The notes beneath the pieces are model-generated. The model worked only from the letters and a program-made list of their open reading frames with translations. It was not told where the DNA came from and did not search any database. A stretch of 64,000 nucleotides of DNA from Carya illinoinensis (Eukaryota > Streptophyta > Magnoliopsida > Fagales > Juglandaceae), in the NCBI RefSeq assembly GCF_018687715.1, contig NC_056755.1:41109001-41173000 (forward strand), written 5' to 3'. Below are positions 9,370-20,348 of the stretch, piece after piece. The translations under genes were made by a program, and so were the position numbers. The first letter of the stretch is position 1, and every line of letters begins with the position of its first letter.

Positions 9370-9987
9370 TAGGGTTGCACTTCGCATTAACGTGTCGTGT
9401 TAAATTATTAACCTTTAAATATTTTCATAATTTATTTAAATAATAAGTCAGGTCATGTAATTTATTTTAATTTATTTAATACTAATTAAAAATAAATTAA
9501 TACAATATAATTTATTTTAACTCATTTCAATTAAATAGGTTAAACTAATATGTATAATACATTTGACCTAATTAAGATTGATTTCATATAAAAGTAAATA
9601 TCTATATTTATTAGTAAACACAATATCTAATAAATAAATAAAACTACCTACCAACATGAAATATAAAACTACCTACTAACATGAAATATCTATATTTTTC
9701 AAGTTTTAATAATAAAAACATAAACATATTGAGATATACTAATATTACAACTCAACAATAATAAAATTTTAATTTTAAAATAAAATTTAAATGAGTTATT
9801 TCAGGTTGATTTCGGGTTAAACGGATTAATCCGTTATTTATTTACATGTTTGTTAATCATAATGGATCAACTCGTTTTAACTCGGAACTTATTTATATCA
9901 AATCTAGTAATTTATATCAAATTTAAACCTGCTAATTTCGTGTCATACTCATATTTGGTTCACAAATCGTATCACATATTATCCCTA
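9370..9987. mobile_element. Candidate non-autonomous hAT-like element
   Basis: Starts TAGGGTTGCACTTCG and ends TTATCCCTA, with CGTGTCGTGTTAAA near the left end and GGGTTAAACGGATTAATCCG inside. These word types match the subterminal repeats of the autonomous hAT element at 50633-55555 (GTGTCGTG, GGTTAAACGGATTAATGG). No coding capacity. I could not find a matching 8-bp duplication, so the exact borders are uncertain. Confidence 0.45.
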
Positions 9988-11048
9988 ATCATCAAGATCC
10001 CCTGAACCAATTTTTTAAGGAGAAGACATGTATTCTACATTATTTAATGAGTAATGTTACGTGTACATAGAATTTTATACACAACATTATAAGTATTGAG
10101 CAAATACTCATTTTTTCAATTTTTCCTTTTGTAGCATATCAATAGTTGATACGTCAGCATTTATTATTATGAGTAAAAATTATAAGAATTATTTAATTAC
10201 TATTTTTTCTGAAAATACTGAAAAAAAAAATTAAAATACATCACTTATAGTAATTGAAAAATGGTCGATCTTAGATTCTTCAATCTGATTATGGATTGAA
10301 TTCGTAAAACAAATGATTTTGTGTTTTTAATGCTTTTTGTCTTTTAGAAATTATTGGAAATGTATTGTAATAATATTTTGTTTAAAATTCTAACTCAACA
10401 AAGAAGAGATAAATTTAATCATTTAATTTATATTCCAACAAATATCATGAAATCAATATCCAATCATATTAAGACTTCTAGATTGGAACTATTAATGTTG
10501 TGTTTCGCAACCCGAATAATACCACAATGACCCAACATCAAAGCTTGCAACAAAGAAGAAGGAAAGGCTCTGATGAGATCCAGAGTGCCTCCAATGTTAG
10601 AGTAGATGAATTCTTTTTGGAAAATAGGATAATGAAGAAGAAGAAAAGATCAAAGAGTTCCCCCTTTAGTGGGATTGGTGTATTTATACATGTTTTGGAC
10701 TTGGTCACCTAGGGAGATCGTGGGATATCAGGTCGTATTCAGGTTAAATCTACCACTAGCATCCCTGTAAGGTGGCAATGTGTCAAGTCGATGTTGTTTC
10801 GTCTTATGGCACCTCAAGTAATATGTTGTAGTGTGTACAACTTCTCTAACATGCATTAAATGTGACGTGATATCTGACTGTGGCGTGCCCTTCTCCATAT
10901 TTCATTTAATGCGGTGTGTCTCTGGTCAGGTGTGCCCGTTCCTAAACATATTTAGCTGCCTAGACTATGGGATAGGCGCCTGTCTCATCTTTTTTCGTAG
11001 GACTCTATTGGTCACTCGGGTTTAAGTTGTCTCATGTGGTTTTTGTTT
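9988..11048. other. Intergenic; possible old LTR-like fragment near 10500-11048
   Basis: AT-rich to about 10490. It then becomes more balanced, with no stop-free frame of note beyond a 70-aa basic frame at 10500. The TTTAGTGGGATTGGTGTATTTATACATG stretch near 10670 recalls plant LTR U3/R regions, but I see no terminal repeats. The sequence continues across the copia-2 insertion at 18385. Confidence 0.35.
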
Positions 11049-11053
11049 GTGGC

Positions 11054-11443
11054 TGTAATAAAGCAGGGACGCTCTTAGTGGGCATGCCCCTGCCTCTTAC
11101 CATTTAGGGATGCTGGCATTACTTTAGGCGTTATGCCTGGAGTCAAGGGCCGTAACATTTATGGCCAGCCAACGGTTACCATATGAAGGGGCGCGGACGA
11201 CTGATAAATGCCTCCTTCCATTCCTTGACAGATGCAACTCTCTTTTGGAAAAATCTCTCTCTGTCTGTGAGTGAAAATACTTAGGCTGTGGGCATTTTGA
11301 ATGTGTCTCTAGATTCATCTACGTAGCACATTCACGCACTGAGTGGAGAAATCTATTTGAACACTGGATTCACTCGTGGAACAACTACACAGACTATTCT
11401 TGAGGTATTTCTTCCGCTGTGTACGTTTATATAATTACTTACA
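11054..11443 (+). repeat. 5' LTR of copia-2 (390 bp)
   Basis: Paired with 18001-18379. Differs from it by several transitions, by one T in a T-run, and by a flipped TTGGCTGGCCAT block with extra sequence (11157-11182). Confidence 0.94.
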
Positions 11444-11444
11444 T

Positions 11445-11456
11445 TGGTATCAGAGC
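11445..11456 (+). promoter_or_regulatory. copia-2 primer-binding site (initiator tRNA-Met)
   Basis: TGGTATCAGAGC begins two bases after the LTR end. This is the standard complement of the plant initiator tRNA-Met 3' end used to start minus-strand DNA. Confidence 0.88.
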
Positions 11457-12563
11457 ATTACGTTAGTTGTTCCCAGTGAAATATGTCTCTGTTTCTTGTT
11501 CATGTAATGCATATATATTTTTTTTCTTACATTCTATGAATATGATCATGTTTATATATATTGAGTTTAGTCTCTGTTTATTAAAACATGTATGAGACTG
11601 TTAGAAATGCCATGATCTATTATCATAAGTTTTTATATATGATCTCTGTTTACATGAACATCACGCTATATTGCTAGATGTGTTTTAACAGTTTTCTTTT
11701 TATGCATTGAGAATATGTATTATATTGTTTTTTTTAATACAATATATATATATATATATATATATGTTGAGCACTGTGTGATACTGCGCATGGCAGTGTA
11801 TTTGCCATGCGCAGAGGCACGAAGCGCGCCATGGTGGTGGCTGGGCAACCACATGGTTGCTGCTAGCACCACACGGGTGGTCCTCGCACTACATGGTGCC
11901 GAGGACACCTCCATGGGTGGCAAGCACCCACTGGTGCACCGAGCACCATTTTTTGGTGCTGAGCGCACACGGTGCTGCAGCCCACACCGTGGTGCCTATC
12001 GCACCATGGTGTTGTGGGCTCGCACCACGTGGAGATGCTGGCACCGAGTGGTGCTGCCCAACCGAGATGGGCAGCATACACCATGGCTACCGCATGCCAA
12101 GGAGTGGTGCTGCACAATGGGAGCAGCCCACTCCGGCTGCTGCAGCCCGTGGTGTTCAGAGCACTCCGGTGAGTGCTCTGCCACCGAGCCCACCGGCGGA
12201 GGCTGCCTAAAATGGTGGCTTTAAGCCACTGTTTTTTTTTCTGATACTGTTCACATGAACAGTACCAATTCCGGAGGTTGAAGAAGGTTTAAAAAAAAAA
12301 AAAAAAACTTACGGGCTGAGGATTTAAAACTAATGGGCTGTTCAAAGCTTGAACTTGGCCCAATTGTTTTATTTTTTTTTATCTCCAGCCCAATTGTTTT
12401 CTGGCCCAACCCGTGAGGTTTTTTCACTAAAATGGCAAAAATTGTTTTTCTTGTGTTTAGAACCCATGACCAAGTGGGAGTCAAGATGAAAACGCACCAT
12501 TGGGCTGCTGCTTCTCCTGGTGATAGGTGGGGGTTCTATTTTTTTATGATCTAATTGTGCTGG

Positions 12564-12594
<31 letters not shown>

Positions 12595-12896
12595 CAGTTT
12601 TTTTTTTTTTGGCATGATTATTTCTTTAAATACATGATTAGTTATTATATTATCACTAAATTAGTAAGTTTTTTTTGTGATAATTAGTGGATGTATGGTT
12701 GAAATTTTTTTTTGAAATTTCCCATGCAATTTAAAATTGCGTGAAAATTGAGTTAATAAGTTAATAATTGGCATTGTGGCGCAAGAGATGATTAGGAAGC
12801 TTAGCGAATTTTCGATCTTGTGACATGTCTAGATTATTTTCTCTTTAACTTAGATAAACGCGGCATTTTTTTTAGGTGTGTGTATATATCTAATTT
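11457..12896 (+). other. copia-2 leader with a GC-rich serial stem-loop tract
   Basis: A 1.4-kb untranslated leader, long for a copia element. At 11800-12225 the base composition jumps to GC-rich and is dense in CACCATGGTG-like half-palindromes. Clear hairpins: AGCACCA/TGGTGCT (11942-11960), GCTGCCCA/TGGGCAGC (12053-12075) and a perfect 10-bp stem CAGAGCACTC/GAGTGCTCTG with a CGGT loop (12157-12180). The word repetition opens spurious frames on both strands. Poly-A and poly-T runs follow at 12290-12306 and 12565-12611. No protein is supported here. Confidence 0.75.
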
Positions 12897-15800
12897 GTGC
12901 ATTTTTGTAGTGAAATGGTATCGAAAAGTATTGTTGCTGATTTGAACAAAGGAGAAAAACTGGATGGGGAAAATTACGACATTTGGCATCGTAAGATCCA
13001 GTATGTCCTGAATAAGCAAGAGGTCTTGGAGACCTTAACTCACTCCCTAACTGAGCCTAAAAAAGGGAACTCTGAACAACACTGAAAGGATCATGAGGTT
13101 TTTGAGAATTGGCTCAAAAAGGATCGGTGCGTGCGCTTTACTATGTTAAGCAGCATGCACAATGACCTTATCGGTAAGTTCGAGGAGTATAACACTGCTC
13201 AAAGTATGTGGGAAGCACTGAAAGTGAAGTTCGGGGGAACTTCTGCCACGAGATTGCGCGGACTGACTATAAAGTTTGACTCTTATAAGATGCGCTTTGA
13301 ACACACGATAAAGCAGCATTTTAGAACGATGTCATCAATGATCCGTGAACTCAAAGTGGCTGGAAACAATCTGATGGATGAGCAGCATGTCCAAGCGGTT
13401 ATACGCTCACTACCCATTTCATGGGAAGCCATGTGCCAAAATTTGACGCACAATGAGAACATCAAAACTTTTGATGATGTGTCGCGTCATTTGGAGCTTG
13501 AGGCAGAGCGCCTAGAGGCTATTAAGCCTAAACATTCATCCTATGTGGCTGAATCTGGCTCGCGTAAGGCAATTAGGCCTAAACGCAAGAATAATAAGCT
13601 TGGGGTATCCACTGGACGTGTGCAAAAAGAGTCAGGAACTTTCAAATGCACCAAGAGAGGGAAGCGTGGAAAGAACAAGTCCAATATGGATTGTCTTAAC
13701 TGTGGAAAGAAAGGCCACTTCGCTCGTGACTGTACTGAGCCGAAGAAGGTACAATCTGACTATTCTCTTTCTGTTTATGTAACAAGTCATGTGATGGTTG
13801 CTCACTCATATCCTATGTGGACTGTTGATTCAGGAGCGACCGACCACATAGCAAGAGACAGAGTCAGATTTGTCGAGTATCGTCGAATTCCAGTTGGGAG
13901 TCGTGATATCAAGGTGGGGAATGGAGCTAGTGTCGAGGTGCTTGGAGTTGGTACCTACAAGCTAGTATTGCGAGGCGGTCGCATTCTATTACTCCATCAT
14001 GTGTTATACGCTCCCGGAATACGACGAAATTTACTTTCCGTAGTTACTTTAATCAGACTTGGTTTCCACATTTTATTTGAAAACAATGGTGTTTCCCTAT
14101 TTTTGGATAATGTTTTTTATGGTTCTGCTTTTCTTTCAGACGGTTTTATGATAATGGATTTGGATTATTCAAATGTGAATGAATCTACTATTTTTATCAC
14201 TGAATCTGATAATTTAGATTCGAATACATGGCATGCTAGACTTGGCCATGTTGGGCAAGAGAGGATGACACGGTTGGCTAGAGAAGGTCTAATAGGCAAT
14301 CTCGCTAAAGTCACGTTGCCCACTTGTGAACATTGTTTGATGGGAAAATCAAAAAGAAAACCGTTTGGAAAAGCAGCAAGAGCATCTTCTCTGTTGCAAT
14401 TAATCCACTCAAATATTTGTGGCCCAATAAGTGTGAGGGCGAGACACGGGGCTTTATATTTCATCACATTCATAGATGATTATTCACGATATGGTCATGT
14501 TTATTTGATCTCCCATAAGTCTGAAGCATTGGATTGCTTTAGACGATACATGAGTTTGGTTGAGAATCAATTAGACAGGAGTATAAAAGCTCTAAGAACA
14601 GACCGTGGACGTGAATATTTATCTGAGCAATTTAAAAGGCTCTGTGATGAAAAGGGAATTAAAAGGCAGTTGACAATGCCATATACGCCACAACAAAATG
14701 GCGTGGCAGAAAGAAGAAATCGGACACTGCTTGAGATGGTTAGATCGATGATGGCGCAAGCAAACCTACCAATATCATATTGGGGGGATGCATTTTTGAC
14801 TGCAGCCTATATCCTTAACCGAATGCCCTCCAAATCGGTGCCGTCCACCCCGTATGAACTTTGGACCGATGAGAAACCCAACTTGAATAACTTGCGGCCA
14901 TGGAGTTCAACGGGTTTCGTTCATGATTCTTTCCATAAATATGGAAAGTTTGGTCCTAGAGGAAAGAAGTGTATCTTTATAAGGTACCCTGATCACTCTA
15001 AGGGATATGTATTAATCGGTGAACAACCTGATGGGACGGTATCTGAAATTGAGTCACGAGATGTGAATTTCATCGAGGATGAATTTCCAATTAGAGGCGA
15101 GGTTGATAGGAGTTTGGAACTCCAAGAACTTGTGGATCAAGAGGAAATCACTCCAAATGTCGTAGTTGAGAATGATGAAATTTCTCAAGCTCTTAGAAAC
15201 AGTGTGAGTGATTTAGCTCTGAGCAATGAAACACCACTTGTTGATTATTCACAACAGTTTCAACCACGTAGAAGCTCACGCGGAAATATTCCCCGTCGTC
15301 GATTTGAGATTGAAGGGGAGATTTTCATGGTGGGACTGCAAGATGATGATGAGCCTAGAACCATCCAAGAGGCTTTCTCATCTTCTACTAAAGATGAGTG
15401 GATAAAAGTACTAAACGATGAGATGGAGTCTATGAGGACTAATCAGGTTTGGGATCTGGTAGACCTACCGCCAGGACGAAAGGCCATTGGGAACAAATGG
15501 GTTCTAAAGGTCAAACGTAAAGCGGATGGGTCAATAGAAAGGCATAAAGCTCGCCTAGTAGCGAAAGGATATACCCAACAAGAGGGTATAGACTATGAGG
15601 AAACCTTTTCTCCAGTAGTAAGGTTTGCCTCAATTCGCTTGATTCTAGCCATTGTAGCACAATTGGACTTAGAACTCTATCAAATGGACGTTAAGACAGC
15701 TTTTCTCAATGGAGAACTAGATGAAGAGATCTATATGGATCAACCCACGGGCTTTGTGGTCAAAGGTCAAGAGCGCAAAGTGTGCAAGCTCAAACGATCT

Positions 15801-16916
15801 ATATATGGCCTAAAGCAATCATCTAGACAGTGGTACCTCCGATTCCATCAAGCCATTCTTTTGAATGAGTTTACGATGATCGCAGAAGACCACTGTGTTT
15901 ATATAAAACGGTCCAAAATGAGTTTTGTGTTATTATCATTATATGTTGATGATATATTAATGACTGGAAATGATAAGGGGATAATTGTCGCCACTAAAGA
16001 GTGGTTGTCCCTCAATTTTGAGATGAAGGACATGGGTGAGGCTGAATATATTTTGGGGGTTAAGATCTATAGAGATCGTTCAAAGAAGCTTCTGTGTTTG
16101 TCTCAATAGACTTACATAAAGAAGGTCCTTGAACGCTTCCAAATGAGTAATTGTAAACCTATTGACAATCCCATTGCTAAAGGCGAGACCTTATGTCAAG
16201 AAATGTGTCCTAAAACTCCAAAAGAGAAAGAGAAAATGACTCGTGTTCCCTATGCTAGCGCTATTGGTAGTCTGATGTACGCAATGATGTGTACTCGACC
16301 GGATATATGCTATGCAGTTGGCTTGGTTAGTAGATTTCAATCTAATCCTGGACTGGCTCATTGGAAAGCAGTCAAGAGGATTTTCAGATATCTCAAGGGA
16401 ACTGCAGACTATACATTGTGCTATCAGGGTTCAAATTTGCAGCTAAATGGTTACAGTGATGCTGATTGGGGCAGTGACCTAGATGAGCGCAAATCGACAA
16501 CTGGATATGTTTTCTTGCTGAATAATGGCGCCATCACATGGAGTAGCAAGAAACAACCCTGTATAGCTTTATCCACTATGGAGGCAGATTACATAGCATG
16601 TTCAGCAGCAGTTCAGGAGGCTGTTTGGTTGAGGAGGTTCCTTCAGCACTTAGATATCGGCGCGGATTATTCTGATCCAGTGATTATTTTTTGCGACAGC
16701 ATGGCTGCTCTCGCGTATGCTAAGGACCCAAAATATCATGAAAGAACCAAACACATTGGTATCCGATATCACTACATAAGAGATATGGTGGCACAAAAGG
16801 AAGTGGTCCTGAAACATTTATCTACGAATCGCATGGTTTCTGATCCCTTGACAAAGCCCATAGCGAAAGTCACTTTTATGACTCATGTTAAGAGTTTAGG
16901 ACTGCGTAGATTGTGA
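12897..16916 (+). pseudogene. Copia-2 gag-pol, interrupted by two in-frame stops
   Basis: One continuous frame encodes Gag, protease, integrase, RT and RNase H. It is cut by TGA at 13083-13085, early in gag, and by TAG at 16107-16109, between RT and RNase H. Seen in order: the LDGENYDIWHRK gag start; a zinc knuckle with CLNCGKKGHFARDC (about 13693); protease VDSGATDHI (about 13825); TWHARLGH and CEHCLMGKSKRKPF; integrase; RT with KARLVAKGYTQQ, SIYGLKQS and YVDD (about 15942); RNase H with YSDADWGSD and FCDSMAA; and a C-terminus in VSDPLTKP. The integrase HSD[IV]CGP box reads HSNICGP, so the first catalytic Asp is Asn (codon 14412-14414). Both stops fit single C-to-T changes. Not competent on its own. 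Confidence 0.93.
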
Positions 16917-18000
16917 TTCAGTTGACACAGTTATGTAAACTTTCTTTGGAGAAATTAATGCAGTGTGTTTCTTTTCTTTTGATCATATTGCATGAATTGT
17001 ACACACACACAATGTATGTTAACAGACTTAGATCGACTCACTCACACGAGTGATCACCTTTGGCGCTGTAAAGAGATAGTGAGCAAAGATGAGACATTAT
17101 GTCACTTGTTACTTGTCCTGAGAGAGATAAGTATGACATAAGAGATATGTTGCCTTAGTAAGAACTAAGATGAGGTTCATTGAATTTAAAAGAACCGTGC
17201 ATGAACACTCCACAATGTATGTAGCCTGTAGTAAGCCAGATGTGAGATTCTCTTTGGCACCTTGGGGGTGAGCAAATTGAGAAAATCAGGTTAGACATGT
17301 GTCTAGACTAAGATCTGTACGGTGTTTGATATGGACATACGCTCTTTGATAAAGAGAGATTCACCGTAGCATGCATTTCATACTACATGTGCTCTTGCGA
17401 CCAAATATGGAAGTGAATGAATAGTTCCCTGTTTCTTCACTGTGTGAGTCCTATACTTCATATTTTAAAATGATGCCCTTTTTTATGACTTTTGACAATG
17501 TCATAAGATGGAGGTTCTGATGTTTGCTACTCTAGCATACTCTCTATGATCATGACTGATACGGTCTAAAGAGGTATTGTTGGGAAAGCAGTTAGACTAA
17601 CATTGAGTGACATGAGGGCGAAGGGAAGACTATTCGACAACGCATTTAGATTGTGTTTGCTGACGTCAAACTTTGGCGCTACAATTTGGTAGTGACAATT
17701 TTTGTGAACACATCATGAAAACTAAGAAACAATTAAAGCATAGTTCTGGGTTTATTTTTAAACTCAAAAAGGGATCGAATATGCTTGATTAGATGCGATC
17801 GAATGAGTCTAGGGCATACGAGACACTTTAAGGATGATGCTATGCTGGTCTTCTCGAGGAGAGATTTGGTATAGTGCTCCCAATTTTATTTTTTTCAGGT
17901 GTACTCGGTGGTCGCACGGCCTATTTATTTTGTATGAATGATATAGAGAACATGTTGAGACATATATGCCTGGGGATGCCCACTATGTGCGAGTGGGAGA
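16917..18000 (+). other. copia-2 3' non-coding region and polypurine tract
   Basis: About 1.1 kb between the pol stop and the 3' LTR, with no coding frame. A (CA)n stretch lies near 17000 and the purine tract GAGTGGGAGA at 17991-18000. Nothing else is recognised. Confidence 0.6.
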
Positions 18001-18379
18001 TGTAATAAAGCAGGGGCGCTCTTAGTGGGCATGCCCCTGCCTCTTACCATTTAGGGATGCTGGCATTACTCCAGGCGTTATGCCTGGAGTCAAGGGCCGT
18101 AACATTGGCTGGCCATTTATGAAGGGGCGCGGACGACTGATAAATGCCTCCTTCCATTCCTTGGCAGATGCAACCCTCTCTTGGAAAAATCTCTCTCTGT
18201 CTGTGAGTGAAAATACTTAGGCTGTGGGCATTTTGAATGTGTCTTTAGATTCATCTACGTAGCACATTCACGCACTGAGTGGAGAAATCTATTTGAACAC
18301 TGGATTCACTCGTGGAATAACTACACAGACTATTCTTGAGGTATTTCTTCCGCTGTGTACGTTTATATAATTACTTACA
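18001..18379 (+). repeat. 3' LTR of copia-2 (379 bp)
   Basis: Partner of 11054-11443, followed directly by the GTGGC duplication. It carries the opposite orientation of the TTGGCTGGCCAT block (18105-18116). Confidence 0.94.
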
Positions 18380-18384
18380 GTGGC

Positions 18385-20100
18385 AGATTCTTCAACTAGG
18401 TTGGGCTTGACACTGGGAGTGGGATCTCTCCAAATGGGTTGGCTAATTTACATGAACATATTCACGAATTTACAAACCAAATCCTACATCTCAATGCCCA
18501 TTGACTTCCATACAATCATTTAACCCTATATTTCTCCATTGTTCCTTTTGCCCACACCATCTTGCGAGAAAAGTCCTTGGCCTCTTGACATTAACATTGG
18601 TGCATTCTTCGAGATGGAATTACTCCATTGATTCCGGCTCTTTCATTGCAATTGTCTGGTGATTCCACATGGACTTGGACAGCTCTTAAAAGGGCATGGG
18701 GCACTAATTTTTTGTCGTTGGAAGAATCAGCCAAAAATGAGAGTCCTTTTCACTTGTCCACTCTGCCAAATTTTGAAAAAGCAACGAAGGCATATCTCTT
18801 CCTTCCCAACTTTACTACCATTTTTTTCATGTCGTAAAACTTTTATGGTAGGCATCGGTTTTTTGGGTACTGATTGATTGTCTCTCATCAAAACATCAAT
18901 TATGCTTGTCAATGTCTCTATTGAAGAGAAAGAAATGCTTGGGATCCCTTAAGGGGTCTCAGGATTTCTCGTGACAATTAGTTTTTTAGTATTTTTAAAT
19001 TTTTTATTTAATAATTAAATAAATATTTTTTTATTAGTATTATAATTTTCTTTTATTTTTAAAAATATTTTAGGATGTTTTTAGACGATGCACGTGAAAT
19101 GATCTTTTTTTTCTTTTCTTTTAAATATGTTTTAGACATTTTTAACCATTAAAAAATAAAAAAAATGTATAAATTCAATTACTCATTTTCTTAATCATTA
19201 AAAAAATGAATAAAATTAAAAGAAATTAAAAAATATGAATAAATACATATAATAAACAAATTTAGGAGTGATATTAATATTCTTCAATCCCCAATATTTA
19301 CCGATAAAATTGACTAGAAAGAGGATACACATGGTGGGGGATTTGATGGTGATGGACATCTAACACGAAACATTCGTGAATGAAGGAAGCGTGGAACTTG
19401 TGCTCCTAAATCTCAGTCCTCGTACAGACAAATTTGTCTTGTGAAAGCCTTTATGATAGATTTAGACAGCGAGATGATTTTAAATAATTTATGAATAATA
19501 ATAAAAATAAAAATATTAAAATATTAAAAAATAATTAATATTAATAAAAATTAATAAAAAATAATAAAATATTTAATAGTAACAGAGTGATCTCATCTCA
19601 TATATATTCAATATCAATTAAGATTCTTTTTAAATTAATCTAAGATTAAAAAGGTATATATAATATTAAATGTTTACTTTCAGATTTGTATGTCATACAA
19701 CTCCAATGGTTAGCATAATTTTTTATTATTATCATTATATGATAATAAAATTATTTATTATATTTTACTTAATTTTTAATCATTTAATATTATATTAAAA
19801 AATATTAAAAAATAATGATAAAAGAAATATAGAGATGCAGACACACAATATACTAACTGTTATATAATTATTTACCAATTCTATTGTATATAGTTATTTT
19901 TATATATATTTTTATAAATTTTATTAATATAATTGATTAAAATAATTATTTTTTTAAAATAACTGTTATATAACTCATCCAATTTTTTATAGAGTTAAAA
20001 AATCCATGCAAAATCAAAATGAGCCAACGTGTGAAGATTTGATTGGTCAGGCCGTCCACCTCCAACGTCCAACATTTTTCGTTGCGCCCAAATGAGAAGG
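18385..20100. other. Intergenic, unassigned sequence then AT-rich DNA
   Basis: 18385-18950 continues the sequence left of copia-2 and has short frames on both strands, none recognised. 18960-20000 is very AT-rich with poly-A/T runs and MITE-like fragments (19460-19600). No gene supported. Confidence 0.45.
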
Positions 20101-20348
20101 TCCCGATGCCTTGTAATGCTTTGTCGGCAGCCTCCTTCTCAAGTACTTCGCGACTTCCCGAGATTTGAAAATGGGAAAGGATAAATCAAGAAGAAAAAGC
20201 TTTGCGCGTTTAGTCCGCCCAAACCTTTGATTACAACGAGAATCCTAATACCCATTCAACTCTAATCTCACTTTGCTTCTTCTGCGTTAATCACAGAGCT
20301 CTCTCTTGCTTCTCCGATCCCCCACATCAGAAGATACGAAGAGACAAA
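20101..20348 (+). promoter_or_regulatory. SYT5-like promoter/5' UTR region
   Basis: Composition rises from AT-rich to balanced just before the start codon. A CT-rich stretch (TTGCTTCTTCTGC, CTCTCTCTTGCTTCTCCG) near 20270-20320 is typical of plant 5' UTRs. No clear TATA box. Confidence 0.4.

Larger units (their letters stand above)
11054..18379 (+). mobile_element. Complete Ty1-copia LTR retrotransposon (copia-2), coding-defective
   Basis: LTRs 11054-11443 and 18001-18379 start TGTAATAAAG and end TTACTTACA. The target duplication GTGGC is at 11049-11053 and 18380-18384. A textbook primer site and a purine tract (17991-18000, GAGTGGGAGA) flank the internal part. Gag and Pol share one frame, unlike copia-1, and pol resembles the tobacco Tnt1-type (retrovirus-related Pol TNT 1-94) group. 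The LTRs differ at about eight positions plus small rearrangements (roughly 2 percent), so this insertion is older than copia-1. Confidence 0.95.

Noticed and set aside
11445..11456. Possible tRNA gene fragment (TGGTATCAGAGC)
   Set aside because: It is the retrotransposon primer-binding site directly after the LTR; no tRNA arms follow.
11715..12224. 169-codon plus frame and several minus frames in the copia-2 leader
   Set aside because: Overlapping frames on both strands come from GC-rich CACC/GGTG words that lack stops; there is no domain or codon signal.
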